Source: Volutella citrinella
Taxonomy: Eukaryota; Ascomycota; Sordariomycetes; Hypocreales; Nectriaceae
NCBI GenBank assembly: GCA_034401135.1
Contig: JAWZSP010000001.1
Location: 2,542,001 to 2,606,000, forward strand
Length of the DNA: 64,000 nucleotides
Direction of reading: 5' to 3'
The position numbers were made by a program, and so were the translations under genes. The notes under the pieces were generated by a model. That model was not told the origin of the DNA. It ran no database searches and was given only the letters and a program-made list of their open reading frames with translations. This document shows, piece after piece, positions 55,948-64,000 of this stretch (position 1 is its first letter; each line of letters begins with the position of its first letter).

Positions 55948-56795
55948 TACCTGCTACGAAGTAGGAGAAGCTAGCGAGAGTGTGCAGTCGATGAGCGCGG
56001 GGATCATACTCGACAAACTGGCCGATATTAGCAAGTAAACTGGTAGCCCCAACCACTGATGAACATTACGCTGCACGAGTTTCTCCATCCACCGCCTCGG
56101 TCTTCAGAAGGCCTCGGTGGCTTCCATTTCCAGGTCCACTCGAACGTTACTGAGGGAGTTCCGCCAGTGGTATAATCGCCGACGAGAGCAACGTTTGAAT
56201 TCTTGTGAAGATTTGGGTCCGCATGAAATTCACGTGTTACAAGGTTCTCGACTTCCTTAGGCGTGGAGGCGTAGACGTAGGTGAGCCCTGAAATGTTGGT
56301 ATCGACAGGAACTACCTTGGTATCGGCATTGGACGAGGCGGAGGCGGGGAGTACGGCTTGGGACACCTGGCGCAGGATGAAGGTAAATGTGAAGATGAGC
56401 TCGTCGTCGTTGCTCAGCTTCAGGAGGAAGTTTGTGCCGCCGGCTGAGCTTTGGGGGTCGGGGTCCTGATGGAAGTGTGTCAGAAACCGGCGTGCGAAAG
56501 GATAGTGGGCTGTAAACGGCGCAAACGAACCTGCACAAACTCGATGGGAGAGCTGTCAGCGGCGGGCCGCTGGACCGATAATCTGGTGGCTGGGAATGCA
56601 TTAGGAGTGATGTTGACGGAGCTGCGCTTGCGTGGGTTTGTAATGATGAGTGAAGATATGGTTACTGAGAAGGGGTCAGCCAAGATGGTAAGAGGAGGTG
56701 GGAGCGCGCAAGGCGCGAAGCGTCAGCGTACAGCGGTTCTGATCTCTCAGGTAGAGAGGTGCCCCCTCATCGGGCTTGCTGCTGACGATGCCCAT
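55937..56795 (-). CDS. Small conserved protein with N-myristoylation motif
   Basis: Four exons, 56795-56732, 56664-56531, 56465-56070 and 56017-55937, give 224 residues, with frame kept across three GT-AG introns (52-67 nt). The N-terminus MGIVSSKPDEG fits an N-myristoylation signal (Gly2, Ser at positions 5 and 6), so membrane attachment is likely. The body is beta-rich (LTISSLIITNPRKRSSVNIT, FLLKLSNDDELIFTFTFILR). It ends in a conserved-looking block, FEWTWKWKPP, then EYDPRAHRLHTLASFSYFV. I recognise no named domain. A compact beta-sandwich-type fold is a guess. The stop codon TAA (55939-55937) lies inside the first codons of the Csx2-type gene on the same strand. The last codons also contain an AG|GTAATG donor-like site, so an alternative C-terminus cannot be excluded. 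Confidence 0.75.
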
Positions 56796-59700
56796 CTCGA
56801 GGCGCGTCGTAAAGGCGGCGGCGACAGCGACAGCGGCGAGAAGCTTGGTGACGGTAACGAGGTGGGCTCGTTGGACGGTACTGCGGATCTTTCAAGAGGG
56901 ATTCAGAGGCCACACCTAAGGTGCCAGGCGGCAGGGACAGGCGACACAATCACAGCGAATGCAGAAGATAGCGCGGGGCTCAAGGCGGGACAGGGGGATC
57001 CGTCATCTGGCGCTGAGCCAACCGGAGAGGCCCACTTGCGACTAGACTAATGTGCAGAGGACAAGTTGGAGCTTGTCGGCCGGGGCAGCGACGTAGGCGG
57101 CGGCCGAGGCGTCGCGACCTCGTTGCACTGTATCGTGGCGGCAGGTCTGGTCGCCGATGCCAAGCCGCTGGGAGTCGCAACGGTTAGGCAGAGGACCCAA
57201 GGCTGGACAATGGGCCGAAGTCGCGTAGAAGGCAATGTTCAGGCGGCCAAAAAGCCTTCGACTTACGGCCACGGCCAGAAAGAATACCTTCGGTAGGCGT
57301 GGTTGGGAGGAGCAGTGGGAGAGCCCAGACGAAGATGGACGATAACGGCGGGTGTGGTATTTCGGCAAGCGCGATAGAGCGGAAGTTGAAGAGCCAGCTG
57401 GAAATGGAGCGACGAGAGGGCCGAGATCTTAAAGCGCAGTATAGACGTGATGAAGGAGGGAGCGCAGAGGTGATGCAAAGAAGGACGAAAGCGAGGGATT
57501 CGCTGCCCGAGCAATGTCGAGCAGAAGTATGGAACATGGAAGGAGGAGTCGTGCCAGCAGCATTAGTACCCAGGTGGTACCTCCAAATACGATCAAAGTG
57601 GCAGGTGCCTTAGGTACTAGCGTGTACTAGCCGGACAAGGAATCACCACAACCTTGCCAGACCAACTGACCTTTTGTGCTAAAGCAAGGTCGTTGGGTGA
57701 GGTGGGCACTGCGCAGTCCGGTTCCAGGCAGGGTTGCAGGGGTGTCTTCCCTTTGCCATGACATGGGAATCAGGGAATGTCAATGTATGGATAGATGGCT
57801 GCCTCCTCTCATAACAGGGCTGTCGTCGTGTTGGCTGCTTGAATAGAGCCCTACATTGGCCGCCAGGACAGTTCGATCCATAGCTTACCTTCAGGCAGAA
57901 GCTTTGTGAGAGGCGCTGATGAAGAAAAAGTACCATGTGCCATTGGGGTTGAGCCAGGGTTCGAGCGGGTGCGTCCATGACAAACAGGACGCGCAGTTGC
58001 TTCGCCTTGCAAGGAACAAGTCATGTGTTGAGATTTATGTAACTCGTAGTATCTACACGCAGAGCGACGAACAATCGTCGGCGGAAGTGTTGGTTGGCAT
58101 CCAATCATCTCCCGCTGCTTGCCAGCCTGGTGCTGGGCTGAGTCCCGTACCTCGAGTATTGGGGGGCAAGGCTCGCAAAGAATTGGATCATTCCGATGGA
58201 TGACTGCGATGAGTGTTGCGACCACGCGTCTGTGGTCATTGCTTCCGTACCCCTCCCTCGCCGGCAACTCGAGCCCTTCGTCGCTATCTTCTCAATCAGA
58301 CAGGCCAACCTGCTGTGGCAAGGGGGCGCAATCATCATGTCCCCTGTTCACGGGACCAGAAATAGCAGCCAGGCAGAACAGGCCCAACAGCGTGATGCGA
58401 GCGCCAGTGGACACCGAACGCAACGACCGGCAAGCAGTTGGTCAGTCGCTAGACGTCATTCGTTATTCGTGGGCGGAAGGCATGGCCCCCTAGTCGCATG
58501 TTGGGTCGTTTCGGCGTTGAAGACGAGGCCCACAAGCAAACACCTGGTAGCACCCTCTACCTAAGCCACAGCAGGTTTTAGGTTCGGATGCCGGGGCTGG
58601 GGCTCTCAGGTTCAGGTTCAGGACCCTGAGGCTAGGACATTAGGAGGAAGGGTCTGAGACTGGGTGCGCCAGAAGGCTCCCACATGCGACGATGGGCTGT
58701 GTGGCACAACTATCGGCCAATGTGGCCAAGCTCTGACGGAGATCTAGTCCACAAGACTGCACTGCTTTCAGATGACCAGGGGCGACGAGGATGAGCTGCA
58801 GATCTTACACTGGATGCAGAGTGTCAACCACTACACGTCCAGTGCCGCCTTATGCCAAAACTACTGGCTGACGGATACGTTCATAGATCAACATGTGATG
58901 AGGATCGCTGCTTCAGAGCCACAAGTTATCCCCCACATTGGCCCGGCGTCGAAATTGACGGACTCCGCCAACGTCGTTTCGAAACCACGCGCAAAGAGAA
59001 CGGCGGGGCTCGCCCACCACTCAGCCGGCGGCACGAGCGGCTCACAACAGTGGAAGCTGGTCTCATCAGGCCCTTATTTAGGCCTAGTATCACTAGGAGT
59101 CTCCCAGATCCCAGGGTTCGGGAGCGCCAGCAGCCTGGAGATGTTTTGGGGCTGGCCTGCCATGTCCCTTCCCACACCACTACTGCACCAAGCTGCTTGT
59201 GGCTAAGGTACCTTAGGTATCTGTTCGTATTCCCAGAAGAACGCGCTATGCGATGCTCCTGCGTACGTACCACACATCATTCAAGCCTGAGCCCCTGTCA
59301 CTTGATGGCAATGATCTCCTCACCAGAGACGATGCTGTGCACGAAACAGTGCTTTCCACCACTTACGCCTTGGTCAAACGCTGAAACCAAACAGTAGCAG
59401 TGCCAGGTTCGGTTCACCTTGTGGCTAGCTACACTGTGACAAGCATACAGGTGTGCTTGTGCATCGAAAGGCACCACCGATGGTTGGCAGTGCACCCCGC
59501 CCTCGTGAGCAACACCGCCATGGGTCCAACACGATAAATCCTGCCGCGTCTCATCGTGGCCCAGTTGCGTCACATGAAGATGCAGGCGGCGACAATGGCA
59601 CGTACGCCAACCTATTCGCTGCGCCCGAAGAGCCAAAGCTCGAAAGCCGATGAACAGCTCTCCGTGACTGAGAGAGCACAGCCTTTAGCGCAATTAACGT

Positions 59701-60969
59701 TATTATTTATTTTTAGACGTGGTTTAACCGGTTACCTGTTTACAAGGCAAGAAGGCCATGAGGCTTATCGACAAGATGGCCGACTTGGCACATTGCTAAT
59801 ACTCTGACTCCATCTTCAGCTGGCCATGGTGTTGTACGCCCTCAGTGGCATATGTCCATATTGCCCCCCTAAGGCACCAAATGCTGCTATCTAATAGATG
59901 GTATGTGGAAATTCCATGCATGTCGTGACAGGCATGCAGTTTGGGAAATGACGGGGTTACCATCCCTCAACTGCCCCATTTTTGTGTCGCAGTGCGTCAG
60001 GCAATCAATGACAATTGATCGCAAACGGCATCACCGGCCACTACCTATATCCATCCAAGCCATAGTGTGACTACCTAATAATGTCTACAGACTACTCCGT
60101 ACTCTGCACAATACCCAACTCACAATTATGTCATCCGTCTGATTGGCATCTTGGTTGGCGTAGGACTAACCAATTCCCAAGTGGTAATTTAATACCGACG
60201 GGAGCAATGGCTGACACTGAGGGGTCTGTCAGAGTGACAATAGCTTGGCGCTTAGCTTAGTCGCTTGGGCGGCTTCCTCAGGAATCAGGATGACGCGGGC
60301 GGTCTCTTGGCCATCCATTTGGCCTGCGCTGGAATAATTAGAAACAGTCGGACAGTGGGCCCTGCAATGGTACTATCAGTAATCCCCCCGCCATCAACTG
60401 TTTTACACTGCACGGCGCTGTCACCGGCTCTAATCAATTGTTTGTTGCGTCACAGCATCCCCCCTGTTCTCTCCCTCTTAATCTAAGTCCTAACAGACCG
60501 ACGCAGGTCGGGCACCTATGGCAAGATAACTTGCCCAGTGCGCTGGCGATTCCACGCTGTCGTGGCAGCCCAGACTGGACAGCTCAACGCCAATCTAGCG
60601 GTTGGATGCACTAAGTCCTGCTCCAGGTGCCTCCCGTCCTGCTGGCCGCCGACCGGGCAAGTCTGGACCCTCCACTACGTAATTAACGGCTCGCTCACAT
60701 TCCCTGCCCTGTTCCTCCCCACGCATCATCTTCTGGCCATTCCCACTTCTCGACACATATCTGTCTACTGCAACATCTCCCCAGCTCTGCCCGCCGTCCT
60801 CCTGTCCCATCAACAAAGAAACCGGTTGCCTCGTCGATTTCCGCGCATCTCCCTCGCTACCCGGTGCCCTTCACCCTCTCATCCGCCCTTGGCCATGAGC
60901 CAGGCGCCCAGTCCGCTTGGGCATCATCTCGCTCCCTGAGCCTCACCCCGCCACCACTACCAGCCCGTC
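56796..60969. other. Long gene-poor region
   Basis: About 4.2 kb without a convincing gene between a minus-strand and a plus-strand gene. Both flanks are promoter-side. The first kilobase contains several chance frames on both strands. A TACTCCGTA word occurs at 60093. C-rich sequence from about 60780 to 60969 is the likely leader of the Unc13-like gene. No tRNA, rRNA or transposon is recognised. Confidence 0.45.
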
Positions 60970-63900
60970 ATGTCGACATCTCGCCGCTCCATGCACTCGG
61001 GTCGTCGATTGGGGAGCAGCAGAGATATAGGTCGCAGTCGCGCCGCTTCTCGGGCCCAGCCTTTCGTTGTTGAGCACGAGGAGGCCCGCTCCTTCGCCCT
61101 CCGAACCGCCTATCTGCATTACCTCCTCCAGCCCAAAGCGAAGCGCAAACAATATGTTCCCGCGCCGAAGCAGCCTCCCCGATCGCATACCAGTGTCGGT
61201 GCTCTGGTTCAGGAGTACTCCTCCGGCTCTTCTTCTGGCCTGAAGCTGCCGCATAACTTCGCCGCCGTCCTGCTCGGTCGAGTCGGCGGTGTCCTCAGGG
61301 GCGTGGAACGCTTACCCGGCTACAACGATGCTGCAGTCAAGAGGAGCTTTGCCGAGGCGTACACCGCTTTCTCCGAACGCAACTTTCAAAAGACCATCGA
61401 CAAGGAGCGGAAGCTCGAACCTCTTATTCTCATCTTTTATTCTGCGGCGACCAAGGCCGCCCAAAAGGGCGTGGCTCCCGATGACGACTCCTGGAAGCTG
61501 TTGCCCGACCGCCACCTTGCTTTGTTCGTTCGCCTCACAGCGACCACCCTCAGGGAAAGCGGACATGACCAAAGCAAACCCGAGCTGATGTCCAGGCTTC
61601 AGTCACTCGAAAAGAAGCTTCTCACACACGACCAAGACCTAGTCGCTGATGGAGCGGGGACCACGATCGAGGTCGTCGTGCCTTTGAGCTATGATGTGAA
61701 GGATATGCATATGGTCCACGTTGTCGCCCATATCTTTGGCTTGAGCTTCAGTGAGGTGCAGGCCGAGATCAACGAAAAGCGCAAGATATGGACCGAGGAG
61801 GCTGCCGCCAAGGACCTCAAGTCCTACCAGGCAAGATTGAACTCGGATCTGCCGGGTGCCCTGCGCAGCCAAGACTTTGATCTGGATGAGTCCTTTCAGG
61901 AGTGGAAGAAGGCCGAGGCCACTTATATCTCACAGATGCTACTGGAGATCTTGATGGCCAAGCCAGATGTGAGCAAATCTGCCACAACAAGCCAAGACAA
62001 GCCCCTGCCCGGTCGGCCTCAGTCCACCATTGATGACCGAGTCTACGCGGAGCTCAGTCGCGTGTTATCCTCCTCGGACAACCCCTCGTCCCCACTGTCT
62101 GACCCTTCAATGGGCATGGCTGCATTGTCCTTTGGTGACCCAAGCTCCAGACCTATTGAGGACGACATATATACATTTATCCCTCCAGAGCCCAGAGCCT
62201 TTTTGAAGTACATCATACAGCATGCCATGACCTTTGATCAGCTTCATGCCGACCCAAATCTTGATTACCAACCTTTATCCAGGCAGTCCATGGAGCTCGT
62301 CACTGAGCTATGTGTTCGATGGCGAGTGCCTCAGAGCTCGAGGCTGATTGCGACTCTCGAAGTAGCTGCCCGGAAGTATGTTGACCAAGAGTTGGTTCCC
62401 GAGGAGCTCGATGCCGTGTTTGATTTCGTCAAGACACCCCAACCCGAACCGAAGAAGCCTCCTCATATGCTTCAGCACTCTGCGGCTCTGACAGACATTG
62501 ATTCCAGTAGATGGACTGTCCATGATTACGCTGTATATCAGCACACTCTTCAGACAGTATACGAGTCTCTCCTCCGCGAGCTTCTTGACCTTATGGAGCA
62601 GTGTTATGGCACCAAGCCGCCCCAAATATCGGCTGTTATGTTTATCCTCGAAAACCATATTTATGGGGACCGAGCGTTTTCGCCCAGAAAGGATGCCGTT
62701 GCCGAGTTTGCTGACCACCTGTCCCGCAGCTTGCAACAAAGCGCATGCGACACGTACCGGCAGTACATGGAAAAGGAGATCCCGGCGAGCAAGGAGGAAT
62801 GGGAGTTTGGCCATGTCGTCAAGCTCGGCAAGACGGTGATCAAGCTCTGCGAGCGGATTAAGAAACGTTACAAGAGCAGCCCCGAGATTATGGGCGTGAA
62901 CCCATTCATCATTCTTGTCCGGGAAGTTTTCCCAAATTTCGAAGAAGATGCTAGTACCATTCTCCAGACCATCTTGGCTGGCGCCCAAGACCATGATACC
63001 CAGATTGATATTCAGGACGGATTCGATCTCTACAAGGAGCTCGTCTCCATTCGCCGGATCCATCAAGAGAACCTACCAGATCGGCCATTCGCCTTCAACA
63101 TTGAGAATCTTCTGGTCGACTTCGTCTGGCGTTGGATCCATGCAGCTGAGGAGAGGATGGAGGAGTATGTGGAACAGGCAATCAAGCAGGATCAATTCCA
63201 GGCCCGCACGGAAAGCCCGGATCAAATTCCATTGGATTCGGAACGGCACAGTGTCTCCATCATCGACATGTTCATGCTCTTCAATCAGACAGTGGATCAA
63301 GTTTTCCAACTGGGGTGGGATAACGATGAGCACCATGCGCGTTTCATGACAGCACTCGCAAAGACCTTCTCCATCGGCATTGGAAAGTACTGCGAGATTG
63401 TTGACGCCCGCTTCGCCAAAGAGATGGACCGGCCCTCAGCTGAGCAATTGGCCGCACAAAACCAGACAACCCAGGAAAAGTGGATGCAGTATGCCAAGAA
63501 TGCCTGGAATACTAATGAAAGAGTCGAGCCTTTCCAGTTCTACCCTGAGGTAAGGCGGCTCCAGCCAAGGCATGCTTACTCTCGCGGATACTGACCCCTC
63601 ATGTAGTCATTTGTAAAGCTTAACAACATCGAATACGCCATGCAGGAACTGGACAAGCTGGAGAAATCGATGAACTCAGACGCATGCGCTGATTTGCTTG
63701 AGAGGATTGACGGCCCCAAGAAAAAGGTCCGCCGACCGAACAAGTACACGTTCACTATCAAGGTGGTCGAGGCAGAAGACATCAAGGCTTGTGACCCCAA
63801 TGGCTTGAGCGATCCTTACGTAGTCTTCGGCGACGAGTATCAGAAGCGACTCTTCAAAACGCGCATCATTTACAGGAATCTGAACCCTCGATGGGATGAG

Positions 63901-64000
63901 TCCTTCGACATCACAACGCAGGGGCCGGTCAATATGATTGCAACCATTTGGGATTACGACACGTTCGGTGACCACGATTATGTGGGCCGAACGTCCCTTA
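60970..64000 (+). CDS. Unc13/Munc13-like C2-domain protein, cut by right window edge
   Basis: Exon 1 is 60970-63549 (860 codons). A 57-nt intron (GTAAGG donor, CTGAC branch, TAG acceptor) ends at 63606, and exon 2 is open to the window edge. About 991 residues are visible. After a basic N-terminus (MSTSRRSMHSGRRLGSSRD), most of the protein is helical and fits the MUN/MHD (DUF810-type) region. Near the right edge a C2 domain starts (NKYTFTIKVVEAEDIKACDP, then GLSDPYVVF and NPRWDESFD) with the Asp residues expected for Ca2+/phospholipid contact. Fungal Unc13-like proteins, such as fission yeast Ync13, coordinate exocytosis and endocytosis at growth and division sites. A further MHD2 region is expected beyond the window. 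Confidence 0.92.

Noticed and set aside
56451..57050. 199-codon plus-strand frame
   Set aside because: It lies antisense to exons of the small N-myristoylation-motif protein, whose four spliced exons keep frame and end in conserved-looking blocks.

Overview
This window is nuclear DNA from a filamentous ascomycete, most likely a Sordariomycete and possibly a member of Hypocreales. The reasons are many short GT-AG introns (about 45-90 nt) with CTAAC/CTGAC-type branch sites, CT-rich leaders, moderate to high GC, no operons, and typical Pezizomycotina gene models. The order-level placement is a guess from gene style. No taxonomic search was possible. All exon junctions below were read by eye and checked only for reading-frame continuity.

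Layout. 1-3.1 kb: the 5' half of NOP14 (minus strand, cut by the left edge), divergent from a conserved membrane-anchored helical-repeat protein. 3.1-6.1 kb: a doubtful small Cys-containing ORF and a coiled-coil nuclear-type protein. 6.3-12.8 kb, all minus strand: an ER-membrane DnaJ protein (Erj5 type), a nine-exon fungal Hsp70-like ATPase and an MFS transporter. 12.8-19.6 kb: a gene-poor stretch with three initiator-methionine tRNA genes, a truncated fourth copy, one orphan gene and a degenerate ~100-nt tandem repeat. 19.6-24.1 kb: an Arg/Ser-rich single-span membrane protein and a 954-residue Ser/Pro-rich protein. 24.1-29.8 kb: no convincing gene. 29.8-38 kb: CGR1, a coiled-coil/TM protein, and a PX-domain protein with flanking PX-associated domains. 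39-48.1 kb: SDH1, a GRF-zinc-finger protein, UMP/CMP kinase (URA6 type) and eIF3m. 49-56.8 kb, minus strand: a Chk2/PRD-4 checkpoint kinase, a BAR-PH-ArfGAP protein (Csx2 type), and a small N-myristoylation-motif protein whose coding end overlaps the Csx2 start by 11 nt. 61-64 kb: an Unc13/Munc13-like protein cut by the right edge.

Most genes are unrelated housekeeping functions: ribosome biogenesis (NOP14, CGR1), translation (eIF3m, initiator tRNAs), respiration (SDH1), nucleotide metabolism (URA6), ER folding (ERJ5), membrane traffic (PX protein, Csx2, Unc13) and DNA-damage signalling (Chk2). I see no biosynthetic cluster, transposase, CRISPR array or phage.

The most striking observation is that all three initiator tRNA-Met genes carry a 52-57 nt insertion between tRNA positions 26 and 27. 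Each insertion looks like a spliceosomal intron: it starts GTATGT, has a CTAAT or CTAAC branch-like site and ends CAG. The usual nuclear tRNA intron sits at 37/38. Removing the insertions leaves the same perfect 72-nt initiator tRNA from each copy, although the insertions themselves are unrelated in sequence.
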